DNA of 64,000 bases from Planctomycetota bacterium (GTDB lineage: Bacteria > Planctomycetota > UBA8742 > UBA2392): assembly GCA_020425605.1 (NCBI GenBank), contig JAGQRH010000008.1:1-64000 (forward strand), read 5' to 3'. A model generated the notes under the pieces. That model did no database searches. It was not told where the DNA came from and worked only from the letters and a program-made list of their open reading frames with translations. Below, piece after piece: positions 7,359 to 15,542 of this stretch (the stretch's first letter is position 1; each line of letters starts with the position of its first letter). The translations under genes and the position numbers were made by a program.

Positions 7359-8963
7359 GTGTCACTGGACAAAATAGGCAAGCGCACGCCCTCGGATTAC
7401 GAGCGTACCAGCTACGTGGAGGGCGACACGTTCGGCATTCCCGGCGCTGAAAAGCCGCCGCTGTTCTATCAGGATCTGAAACGCCTCCCGACCGCCGACC
7501 GCGGCGAAGGCATCTACATCTTCGACACCGACGGCAACCGCTACCTCGACGGGTGTAGCGGGGCCATCTCGGCCAATCTCGGCCATGGCAACAAACGCGT
7601 CATCGATGCCGCCGTCGAGCAGTTGAACAAGATCGCTTTCACCTATCGCCAGCAGTTTGAGAACAAGCCGGCCAATGACCTGGCCGAACTGCTTGTGAAG
7701 CTGTCGCCACCGGAGTTGAACCGCGTGTTCTTCGTAAACTCCGGGAGCGAGGCTGTCGAAGCCGCCATGAAGCTCGCGCGCCAATACTGGTGGAATGTGG
7801 GCCATCGCGGCAAGTCACTGATAATGGCCACGCGGCCCAGCTACCACGGTGCGACACTGGGCGCGCTGTCCACAACGGACTACTCCCCGCTGAACAAGCC
7901 GTTCCGCGCCATGACCGTACACTCCCCGAAGGTCAGCGCACCGTTCTGCTATCACTGCCCGCTCGAAAAGGAGTACCCGAGCTGCGGAATTGCCTGCGCG
8001 CTTGAACTCGAGAAGAAACTGCAGGTGTACGGCTCTGAGAACATCGCAGCATTCATTGTCGAGCCAATCGGCGGATCGACGACCGGCGGCGCGGTACCGC
8101 CTGACGAGTACTTCCCCCTGATCGAGCGAATCTGCAACGAGCACAACATTCTGCTGATCATCGACGACGTGATGATGGGCTGCGGACGCACCGGCACCTT
8201 CTTCGGATTCGAGCACTGGGACATCACACCCGACATCGTCGCAACCAGCAAAGGCCTTTCCGCCGGCTACACGCCGATGGGGGCAATCATCGCCAGCGAT
8301 GCCGTCGTGCAACCCGTGCTGGATTCCGGCGGGTTCATGCATGGGCATACGTACGCCGGGAATCCGCTCAGTGCTGCCATCTCGCTCGCGGCCGTGACCG
8401 AGATTCTGGAAGACGAGTTGGTAGAGAATGCAGCCAACGTCGGCACTTACATGCACGAGCGCCTGCACAAGTTGAAGGAAGTCTTTCCGAGCATCGGTGA
8501 CATTCGCGGACGCGGCTTGCTGGCGGGTCTGGAATTCGTGCAGAACCGTGAGACGCGCGAGCCCTTCCCCGCCAATTGGTTTGTCGCGCTTGAGTTGACC
8601 GAGATCGCCCGAAAGCACGGGCTGTTGATTTACCCGCGCCGGTCCATCAACGGTCTGTGGGGCGACCACATACTGATCGCGCCTCCGATGATTGTCGACG
8701 AGCAAGGCATCGACGAGCTGATCGACCTGTTGCAGTTGGCACTGAACGATCTGCAGGATCTGCTTGTGCAGCACATTCACGACGTCAATGACAAGTTCGA
8801 AGACCAGACCGTCCAACGCTACGAGCAGGCGGAGGAAGTTCCGCCATACGCGCGCGGCGACGTCTCAAGTGCCAAGTCCGCCCGCAACGCCAACGTCACC
8901 GCGGCCATGGAGACAGGACACTTCAACCCGCAGGATTACGACGAAGAGATCGAAGAAGAATAG
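7359..8963 (+). CDS. Class III aminotransferase, candidate N6-acetyl-beta-lysine transaminase
   Basis: A 534-residue PLP enzyme starting at GTG 7359, 3 bases after the preceding stop. The cofactor lysine is Lys298 in ATSKGLSAGYTPMGA and the ring-binding aspartate is Asp270 in IIDDV; NSGSEAVEAAMKLAR holds the phosphate-binding region. A cysteine-rich insertion, CYHC followed by CGIAC (Cys197, 200, 209, 213), occurs in a subgroup of these enzymes and might bind a metal. About 60 acidic residues extend past the usual C-terminus. Its stop abuts the CoA-transferase start, so I infer it removes the 3-amino group of N6-acetyl-beta-lysine to give 3-oxo-6-acetamidohexanoate (the reaction of EC 2.6.1.65). 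The second aminotransferase of the operon better fits GABA. Confidence 0.8.
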   Translation: MSLDKIGKRTPSDYERTSYVEGDTFGIPGAEKPPLFYQDLKRLPTADRGEGIYIFDTDGNRYLDGCSGAISANLGHGNKRVIDAAVEQLNKIAFTYRQQFENKPANDLAELLVKLSPPELNRVFFVNSGSEAVEAAMKLARQYWWNVGHRGKSLIMATRPSYHGATLGALSTTDYSPLNKPFRAMTVHSPKVSAPFCYHCPLEKEYPSCGIACALELEKKLQVYGSENIAAFIVEPIGGSTTGGAVPPDEYFPLIERICNEHNILLIIDDVMMGCGRTGTFFGFEHWDITPDIVATSKGLSAGYTPMGAIIASDAVVQPVLDSGGFMHGHTYAGNPLSAAISLAAVTEILEDELVENAANVGTYMHERLHKLKEVFPSIGDIRGRGLLAGLEFVQNRETREPFPANWFVALELTEIARKHGLLIYPRRSINGLWGDHILIAPPMIVDEQGIDELIDLLQLALNDLQDLLVQHIHDVNDKFEDQTVQRYEQAEEVPPYARGDVSSAKSARNANVTAAMETGHFNPQDYDEEIEEE

Positions 8964-9647
8964 ATGCTGGATCGGGTCACAACCGTAGAGAACGCCGTCG
9001 CTGGGTATGTCCGTTCCGGGCAGACACTGATGGTCGGCGGCTTCGGGCGGGGCGGCGTACCGTTCACGACACTCCATCTGATCGCCAATCACGCAGACAA
9101 GTATCGCGACCTGACCCTGATCAAGAATGACGCCAACGAGCCGGGCATCGGCATCGACCTGTTGCTCAAACAGGGCCAGGTGAAAAAGCTGATAGCCACT
9201 CACATCGGGCTGAACCCGGAATTCATCAGGCAGATGAACGACGGCGAAGTCGAGTGCGAGTTGATCCCGCAGGGCATCTTTGCCGAGAAGATACGCGCGG
9301 GCGGGGCGGGCATCCCGGCAATCATGACCGACATCGGACTCGGCACCGAAGTCGCCCAGGGCAAGGCGACCTACGAGCTGGATGGAAAGACGCTCCTGAT
9401 CGAGCCATGCATGCGCGGCGACGTCGCGCTGGTCTGCGCCGACATCGCCGACAAAGCGGGCAACGCCTGGTGGTGCGGCAGCAACCGCAACATGTGCGTC
9501 GTCATGGGCACAGCCTGCAAGCGCGTGATCGTGGAGGCCAAGCAGATTGTCGAGACCGGCCGGCTGAAAGCCGAGGACATCCACCTGCCATCCGTTTTTG
9601 TGGATGCAGTCGTTCCCGCAGGCCCGTTACCCCATAGGGGGAACTAA
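8964..9647 (+). CDS. 3-oxoacid CoA-transferase, subunit A
   Basis: A 227-residue family I CoA-transferase alpha subunit. It starts at ATG 8964 directly after the preceding TAG. The N-terminus has the glycine-rich fold motif LMVGGFGRGGVPFTTLHLIA, and the central LIPQGIFAEKIRAGGAGIPA and the C-terminal EAKQIVETG are standard for AtoD/ScoA-like subunits. It pairs with the next gene. In this operon the acceptor should be 3-oxo-6-acetamidohexanoate. The donor could be acetyl-CoA, succinyl-CoA or, most economically, the 4-acetamidobutyryl-CoA made by the thiolase two genes downstream. Confidence 0.88.
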   Translation: MLDRVTTVENAVAGYVRSGQTLMVGGFGRGGVPFTTLHLIANHADKYRDLTLIKNDANEPGIGIDLLLKQGQVKKLIATHIGLNPEFIRQMNDGEVECELIPQGIFAEKIRAGGAGIPAIMTDIGLGTEVAQGKATYELDGKTLLIEPCMRGDVALVCADIADKAGNAWWCGSNRNMCVVMGTACKRVIVEAKQIVETGRLKAEDIHLPSVFVDAVVPAGPLPHRGN

Positions 9648-10324
9648 TGGCAAAGCGCGAACTCACATCCGCTGAGCTGACACTGCTGAAACGCGCGGCG
9701 CGCGAAGTGAGGCACGGCATGGTCGTGAACCTGGGTATCGGCCTGCCGCAGTTTCTGCCTGAGCATCTGCCGGCTGACACGGACGTAACATTCCATTCTG
9801 AAAACGGCTTCGTCGGCATGGGAGAAGGCAACCCCGAGGGAACGCCCGACAGCGACGTGATCGACGCCGGCGGCCGAGCCTGCAGGGTTGTGCCGGGCGC
9901 GGCGTTCTTCGACAGCCTGACCAGCTTCGCTATCGTGAGGGGCGGCAACCTCGATCTGGCCGTGCTGGGCGCATTCGAGGTCAGCGTCTCCGGCGACCTC
10001 GCCAACTGGAAGATCCCCGGCAAGCTTACCCCCGGCATGGGTGGCGGCATGGAGCTTGCCCAGAAGGCCAACCACGTGCTGGTCATCAGCCACCACCTCG
10101 ACAAACGCGGGCGCGGCAAGCTGGTGCCGCAGTGCAGCCTGCCGCTAACCGCCCCCGCTTGCGTTGGGACGCTCATCACTGAGCGTGCGGTGTTCAGGCG
10201 AGTGGACGGCCGAATGCAGCTGGCCAGCGTCCACCCCGACTTTGACCGCGAGTCCGCGCTGGAAGGCATCGATGCGGATGTGCCCTCGGCCGAGAATCTG
10301 GAGCCCTGGGAGGACAAGTCATGA
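9647..10324 (+). CDS. 3-oxoacid CoA-transferase, subunit B
   Basis: A 225-residue beta subunit starting at ATG 9647, overlapping the subunit A stop by one base (TAATG) with AGGGGGA upstream. The catalytic glutamate that forms the acyl anhydride and glutamyl-CoA is in the SENG motif (HSENGFVGMG, about residue 50). MVVNLGIGLP and GAFEVSVSGDLANWKIPGKL are family hallmarks of AtoA/ScoB subunits. Together with subunit A it moves CoA onto a 3-oxoacid so that the following thiolase can cleave it. The one-base overlap points to coupled translation at equal amounts. Confidence 0.88.
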   Translation: MAKRELTSAELTLLKRAAREVRHGMVVNLGIGLPQFLPEHLPADTDVTFHSENGFVGMGEGNPEGTPDSDVIDAGGRACRVVPGAAFFDSLTSFAIVRGGNLDLAVLGAFEVSVSGDLANWKIPGKLTPGMGGGMELAQKANHVLVISHHLDKRGRGKLVPQCSLPLTAPACVGTLITERAVFRRVDGRMQLASVHPDFDRESALEGIDADVPSAENLEPWEDKS

Positions 10325-11628
10325 GCAGCGACCTGACATTCGAACGCGACCAGATCACCAAGGCCGTGAAAGCGCGGCGCGATTGGGCCGTGAATGCGCT
10401 GTCCCAACTCGTGCGCCAGCCGACCGTTCTCGGTAGCGAAGAACTCGGCCAGCGCATTGTCGCGGGCCTGTTTGAAGATCTCCGCATGGAAGTGAAGATC
10501 GAGAAGATCAACCTAGCGGATATCAAAGACAAGCCCGGCTTCGGCCCCACCGACTGGCAGCTTGAGGGCAAACACAACGTCGTCGGCATTCACGACCCGG
10601 GCAAAAACGCCGGGCGCTCGCTGATATTCAACGGACACATCGATGTCGTCAGCGCTGAGCCAACCAGGCTCTGGTCATCACCACCATTTGAGCCGCGCGT
10701 GGTCCACGACGAAGAAGACGGCGAAACCTGGATGTACGCCCGTGGCGCAGGCGACATGAAGGGCGGCACCATCGGCTACTTGTGGGCGCTGCACGCGCTG
10801 CACGACCTCGGCGTCGAGCCCGCAAGCAAGCTGATCTGCCAGAGTGTCGTCGAGGAAGAATGCACCGGCAACGGCGCGCTTTCGCTGCTTGAGAAAGGCT
10901 ATCGTGCGGATGCGGCCATCATCCCCGAGCCGTTCAACGAGACCATCATCAAGGCGCAGGTCGGCGTGCTCTGGTTCCGTGTGCGCGTGCTGGGCATGAC
11001 CACCCACGTGCTCGGCGCGGGCGAAGGCGTCAATGCCATCGAGAAATCTGTCAAGATCATGCAGGCCCTGCGTCAGCTCGAGGCCGAAATCAACGAGCCC
11101 GGCAACATCCCCGATACGTACAAGGGCGTCGCGCATCCGATCAACCTGAACGTCGGCACCATCAACGGGGGCGACTGGCAAAGCACCGTCGCGGGCGAGT
11201 GCGTCACCGGCTACCGCATCGGCGCGTTCCCGGGTGAAAGCCTGCACGCTGTGATGGACCGTGTGGAAGAGCGCGTGGCGAGCGTCGCGGCGGGCGACCG
11301 GTGGCTGAAAGACAGCCCGCCGCAGGTCGAGTGGATCGGATTCCGCGCTGAGGGCTGTGTGTTCGACACCGACAGCGACTTCGGCAAGAGCCTTCGCAAC
11401 GCCCACAAGCAGTGGCGTGGAAACGAGCCCGAACAACTGCGCTGCACGGCCACCACCGACGTCCGCTTTTTCAACCTCTACTACGACATCCCGGCGACGT
11501 GCTACGGGCCAAAGGCCCAGCGCATCCACGCCGTGGACGAAAAGGTCAGCATCGACTCGATCCAGCGCATTGCCGAGGTGATGTGCAGCTTCGTGCAGGA
11601 TTGGTGCAAGCTCCGGAAACGCGCATGA
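10321..11628 (+). CDS. M20 (ArgE/DapE-type) deacylase, candidate 4-acetamidobutyrate deacetylase
   Basis: A 435-residue metallo-hydrolase of the ArgE/DapE/ACY1 family, overlapping the preceding gene by ATGA. Zinc ligands and catalytic residues are visible: His106 and Asp108 in NGHIDVV, Asp145 in ARGAGDMKGGT, and the Glu pair in VVEEECTGNG (about 178-180). A lid/dimerisation domain follows with FRVRVLGMTTHVLGAGEG, the equivalent of the usual sharing-histidine region. In this operon the fitting substrate is 4-acetamidobutyrate (EC 3.5.1.63) or its CoA ester (EC 3.5.1.51), releasing GABA and acetate. Family members also cut acetylornithine and succinyl-diaminopimelate, but no arginine or lysine biosynthesis genes lie near. 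Confidence 0.82.
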   Translation: MSSDLTFERDQITKAVKARRDWAVNALSQLVRQPTVLGSEELGQRIVAGLFEDLRMEVKIEKINLADIKDKPGFGPTDWQLEGKHNVVGIHDPGKNAGRSLIFNGHIDVVSAEPTRLWSSPPFEPRVVHDEEDGETWMYARGAGDMKGGTIGYLWALHALHDLGVEPASKLICQSVVEEECTGNGALSLLEKGYRADAAIIPEPFNETIIKAQVGVLWFRVRVLGMTTHVLGAGEGVNAIEKSVKIMQALRQLEAEINEPGNIPDTYKGVAHPINLNVGTINGGDWQSTVAGECVTGYRIGAFPGESLHAVMDRVEERVASVAAGDRWLKDSPPQVEWIGFRAEGCVFDTDSDFGKSLRNAHKQWRGNEPEQLRCTATTDVRFFNLYYDIPATCYGPKAQRIHAVDEKVSIDSIQRIAEVMCSFVQDWCKLRKRA

Positions 11629-12785
11629 AACTGAGAACGCCCATCGGCATCGTTGCGCCCGTGCGCACACCCACCGGCCGCCTTGCCGGCGCACTTTCGG
11701 CGTGGGAGCCGCACGAGTTGCTGGGGCACGTGCTCGGCCACGTCGCCGCGCGGATGGAATCACCGATTGACGAAGTGATCGCCGGCTGCGTGCGCAACGG
11801 CATCGGCAACATCGCGCGCGTGGCTGCGCTCAAGGCTGGCATCGACGACTCGGTACCTGCCGTGACTGTGGACCGGCAATGCGCTTCCAGCCTGGAGGCC
11901 CTGCAGATTGCGGCGGCAAAGATCAGCTCGGGCCTTGCCGAGCGCGTGCTCGTTTCGGGTGTTGAAAGTGCCAGCCGCGGACCCTGGTTCATGGAAAAGA
12001 CCTCGCGCCCCTACGCCTACGCCGAGCCGCAACCCTATCGCATTCGCCTCAGCACGGACGAAATCGGCGACCCCAGCATGGGCGAAACCGCGGAGCTCCT
12101 GGCAGATGAGTTCAACATCACCCGCCAGCAGATGGATGCCTTCGCATTTGAAAGCCACGCCCGCGCAGCCGCCGCTACTCAGAAGGAAGCTTTCGCCGCG
12201 GAGATTGTCCCGTTGCCACCGCGTAGAAAACAGCGCGAGCAAGTACGGCAGGATGAAACCGTCCGCGCGGACACGGACCTGGCGAAGCTCGCCAAGTTGA
12301 CTCCGGTCTTTCGCGAAGACGGGCGAGTCACGGCCGGCAACTCCTCGCCGCTCAGTGACGGCGCCAGCGCCTGCCTCGCTGCCTCGCTGCCTGCACTGGA
12401 AAAGGACCGGTTGGCGCCGGATGCTCTGTTGCTTGGCATCTCTACTGTCGCGCTGGATCCCAAACGCATGGGCATGGGACCGGCGCTGGCGATTCCGAAG
12501 TTGTTGGCAGCGCACGGGCTCAGTCCAGGCGACTTGGACCTTTACGAGATCAACGAAGCATTCGCGGCGCAGATTCTCGCGGTCAATCGCGAGCTCAACC
12601 TGCCGACCGACCGCCTGAATGTCCATGGCGGCGCAATCGCACTCGGCCACCCGTTCGGCGCAACCGGCATCCGCCTGGTTGCGACGCTGATAAACGCAAT
12701 GAAACAACGCGGCGCCAAACGCGGCGTGGCCTCGCTGTGCATCGGCGGCGGGCAAGGAATGGCCGCACTGTTTGAACTCCCATAG
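11625..12785 (+). CDS. Beta-ketothiolase (acetyl-CoA acyltransferase)
   Basis: A 386-residue thiolase. ATG 11625 overlaps the preceding TGA (ATGA); a longer frame from 11412 would run deep into the M20 gene. The acyl-enzyme cysteine is Cys86 in DRQCASSLEALQ, the general-base histidine lies in HGGAIALGHPFGATG and the second cysteine in SLCIGGGQG. NEAFAAQ precedes the histidine motif, as in all thiolases. In the proposed route it splits 3-oxo-6-acetamidohexanoyl-CoA with free CoA into acetyl-CoA and 4-acetamidobutyryl-CoA. It is slightly shorter than the usual 390-400 residues, with the loss between the N-terminus and the first cysteine. Confidence 0.9.
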   Translation: MKLRTPIGIVAPVRTPTGRLAGALSAWEPHELLGHVLGHVAARMESPIDEVIAGCVRNGIGNIARVAALKAGIDDSVPAVTVDRQCASSLEALQIAAAKISSGLAERVLVSGVESASRGPWFMEKTSRPYAYAEPQPYRIRLSTDEIGDPSMGETAELLADEFNITRQQMDAFAFESHARAAAATQKEAFAAEIVPLPPRRKQREQVRQDETVRADTDLAKLAKLTPVFREDGRVTAGNSSPLSDGASACLAASLPALEKDRLAPDALLLGISTVALDPKRMGMGPALAIPKLLAAHGLSPGDLDLYEINEAFAAQILAVNRELNLPTDRLNVHGGAIALGHPFGATGIRLVATLINAMKQRGAKRGVASLCIGGGQGMAALFELP

Positions 12786-12793
12786 GTGACGCA

Positions 12794-14089
12794 ATGAGTG
12801 AGCAGACCAACCAGGAGCTATTCAAGCGACGCGCGAACAGCGTCCCGCAGGGGCCGTTCAACGTGGCTCCGATTTTCGTCGAGCGTGCCGAAGGCGCGAC
12901 ACTCTGGGACGTCGAGGGCAACGAGTACATCGATTTCTGCGGTGGCATCGGTGTGGTGAATGTCGGCCACAACCATCCCCGCGTTCTTGAAGCCATCCGT
13001 AAGCAGGCCGAGAAGTTCATCCACCCCTGCTGGCACGTCACCATGTACGAGCCTTACGTGCGGCTCTGCGAGCGTCTAAATGAAATGGCCCCCACCGGGG
13101 GCCCCAACAAGACCGCCCTGTTCAACAGCGGCGCCGAGGCCGTCGAGAATGCGGTAAAAGTTGCCCGCAGCTTCACCAAGCGGCAGGCCGTGGTCGCGTT
13201 CGAGCGCGGCTTTCACGGGCGAACGCTGCTGGGCATGACGCTGACGGGCAAGGTCAAGCCATACGCGGAAGGATTCGGGCCGTTCGCTCCGGAAATCTAC
13301 CGGCTTCCGTACGAGCCGTTCTTTGACCCACCCGAAGGCGCAATCAAGCAGGGTGTTGTCAGCAACGCCCTTGCGGCGCTGGACCATCTGTTCCACTACC
13401 ACGTCGACGCCGGCAGCATCGCCTGCGTCGTTGTCGAGCCGGTCCTCGGTGAGGGCGGGTTTTTCCCGGCAAACCCGGATGCCTTACGTGCACTCCGCGA
13501 GGCCTGCAGGAAGAAGGGCATCTTGTTCGTCGCCGACGAAGTGCAGGCCGGGTTCGGTCGTTGCGGCCGCATGCTCGCGTGTGAGCATTACGGCATCCAG
13601 CCGGATATCGTCTGCACGGCCAAGTCACTTGCCGGCGGCATGCCGTTGAGCGCGGTCACTGGTCGGGCCGAGATCATGGACGCGCCGCAGATCGGCGGGC
13701 TCGGTGGAACTTACGGCGGCAACCCGTTGGGCTGTGCCGCCGCCAATGCGGTGCTGGACATCATGGCCGAACAGGACCTGCCGGCGCGCGCCCGAAGCAT
13801 CGGGGAGCGTGTGATGTACAGCTTCCGCAAACTCGACAGCGAGCACGACCATGTTCGCAAGGCACGCGGGCTCGGCGCCATGTGCGCGGTCGAGATCGTG
13901 GACCCGAAGACCGGGCTGCCGGACCCCGAACGCACGAAGAGGGCTCTCGGCGCCGCGTTGCGTGGCGGGCTGCTGGCGATGTCCGCCAGCGGCAATGTGA
14001 TCCGGACACTGATGCCACTGGTGATCTCGGACGAAGACCTGGACCGCGGCCTGAAGATTCTTGAGCAGAGCGTCGCAGAAGCGGCGTGA
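12794..14089 (+). CDS. gabT: Class III aminotransferase, GABA transaminase type
   Basis: A 431-residue PLP enzyme with the length and order of GabT. Lys277 in CTAKSLAGGMPLSA binds PLP, Asp248 in FVADEVQAGFGR contacts the pyridine nitrogen, and NSGAEAVENAVKVAR and the GFHGRT motif are typical of 4-aminobutyrate transaminases. It begins 8 bases after the thiolase stop and is followed by a succinate semialdehyde dehydrogenase, the standard gabT-gabD pairing. It should convert GABA plus 2-oxoglutarate to succinate semialdehyde and glutamate. The alternative, that it acts on acetyl-beta-lysine and the longer enzyme at 7359 on GABA, is less likely from gene order. Confidence 0.87.
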   Translation: MSEQTNQELFKRRANSVPQGPFNVAPIFVERAEGATLWDVEGNEYIDFCGGIGVVNVGHNHPRVLEAIRKQAEKFIHPCWHVTMYEPYVRLCERLNEMAPTGGPNKTALFNSGAEAVENAVKVARSFTKRQAVVAFERGFHGRTLLGMTLTGKVKPYAEGFGPFAPEIYRLPYEPFFDPPEGAIKQGVVSNALAALDHLFHYHVDAGSIACVVVEPVLGEGGFFPANPDALRALREACRKKGILFVADEVQAGFGRCGRMLACEHYGIQPDIVCTAKSLAGGMPLSAVTGRAEIMDAPQIGGLGGTYGGNPLGCAAANAVLDIMAEQDLPARARSIGERVMYSFRKLDSEHDHVRKARGLGAMCAVEIVDPKTGLPDPERTKRALGAALRGGLLAMSASGNVIRTLMPLVISDEDLDRGLKILEQSVAEAA

Positions 14090-14103
14090 GACCGGAGGTA
14101 GCC

Positions 14104-15465
14104 ATGCAATCCATCAACCCCGCAAACGGCGAGAAGATCCGCGACTATGACGAGCACTCGTGGCCAGACGTAGAAACGCGCCTTGAAGCAGCGCGCAGCC
14201 GCTTCGAGAGCTGGCGACGGACGAGTTTTTCCGAGCGCGCAACTCTCATGAAGAAGGCCGCAGCCATTCTGCGCGAGCGTGCATCCGAGTTCGGCGCGCT
14301 GATGACCCGTGAAATGGGCAAGCCAATCGGCGCAGGCCGCAAGGAGGCCGAGAAATGTGCCTGGGTCTGCGACTACTACGCTGACAACGCCGAACGATTT
14401 CTATCCCGTGAAGAGGTAGACACGGACGCGAAGTCCAGCTTCGTCAGCTTCCAGCCGCTTGGGCCGGTGCTGGCAGTCATGCCGTGGAACTTCCCGTTCT
14501 GGCAGGTGTTCCGCTTTGCCGCACCCGCGCTGATGGCCGGCAACGTCGGGCTGCTTAAGCACGCGTCAAACGTGCCCGGCTGCGCACTGGCAATTGAAAC
14601 CGTCTTCCGCGACGCAGGATTCCCTGAGGGCTGTTTCACCACATTGATGATCGGCAGCAAGCTGGTGGATCAGGTGATTGCGCACAAGGACGTCGTCGCC
14701 GTCACGCTCACCGGGAGCACGCCTGCGGGCCAGGCTGTCGCCTCCAGCGCGGGCCAGGCGTTGAAGAAAACAGTGCTGGAGCTGGGCGGCAGCGACCCCT
14801 ACGTGATCCTGGACGACGCCGAGATCGAGCAGGCCGCAATCACCTGCGCCGCCAGCCGCATGATCAACAACGGCCAGAGTTGCATCGCAGCAAAGCGTTT
14901 CATCGCGACCGACAAAGTACATGACGCCTTCCTCGCCCGCGTGGTTGAGGAATTGCAGGACTACACGCCCGCCGACCCAATGAGTGAAGAAACCAGGCTG
15001 GGGCCGATGGCCCGCACAGACCTGCGCGACGAGCTACATGACCAGGTCAAGCGCAGCATCGCGGCCGGCGCGAAGCTGGAACTCGGCGGCGAAGTTCCCA
15101 ACCGGCCGGGCGCGTGGTACCCGGCCACGGTGCTGTCAAACGTGCAGGCCGGAACGCCCGCATACGTCGAGGAGATGTTTGGCCCAGTGGCCAGCGTAAT
15201 CCGCGCAAAGGACGAGACTGATGCCATCCGCATTGCCAATGACAGCGAGTTCGGGCTCGGCGCAGCCGTGTTCACCAAGGACGTTGAGCGCGGAGCAAGA
15301 ATCGCCGAGACCCAGCTCGAGGCAGGCGCCTGCTTCGTTAACGCGTTCGTCAAATCCGACCCACGCTTGCCATTCGGCGGAATCAAGACCTCCGGCTACG
15401 GCCGAGAACTCGCCGCCTTCGGGATCCGCGAATTCGTAAACATCAAGACTGTATACGTCGCCTGA
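14104..15465 (+). CDS. gabD: Succinate semialdehyde dehydrogenase
   Basis: A 453-residue aldehyde dehydrogenase. ATG 14104 has CCGGAGGT at a good distance; a frame start at 14086 overlaps gabT and lacks this. Catalytic residues are Asn129 (PWNF), Glu226 (LELGGSDPYV) and Cys260 (NNGQSCIAAKRF). The N-terminus (SINPANGEKI) and the short length match the Sad/YneI branch rather than the 480-residue NADP-dependent GabD of E. coli, so NAD may be preferred. It oxidises succinate semialdehyde to succinate and completes the lysine route. A weak 5-base-stem inverted repeat (15465-15478) overlaps the stop codon; no convincing terminator follows. Confidence 0.87.
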   Translation: MQSINPANGEKIRDYDEHSWPDVETRLEAARSRFESWRRTSFSERATLMKKAAAILRERASEFGALMTREMGKPIGAGRKEAEKCAWVCDYYADNAERFLSREEVDTDAKSSFVSFQPLGPVLAVMPWNFPFWQVFRFAAPALMAGNVGLLKHASNVPGCALAIETVFRDAGFPEGCFTTLMIGSKLVDQVIAHKDVVAVTLTGSTPAGQAVASSAGQALKKTVLELGGSDPYVILDDAEIEQAAITCAASRMINNGQSCIAAKRFIATDKVHDAFLARVVEELQDYTPADPMSEETRLGPMARTDLRDELHDQVKRSIAAGAKLELGGEVPNRPGAWYPATVLSNVQAGTPAYVEEMFGPVASVIRAKDETDAIRIANDSEFGLGAAVFTKDVERGARIAETQLEAGACFVNAFVKSDPRLPFGGIKTSGYGRELAAFGIREFVNIKTVYVA

Positions 15466-15542
15466 ACGCCCCGGCGTTGTAGCCGCTGGAGAGCGACCGT
15501 GTCGGCCGCATTCAAGCCAAACGCGCGAGCAGCATTAGTGGG

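Noticed and set aside
15465..15478. Inverted repeat AACGC/GCGTT overlapping the gabD stop as a terminator
   Set aside because: Only five base pairs and no T-run follow, so it is too weak to call a terminator.
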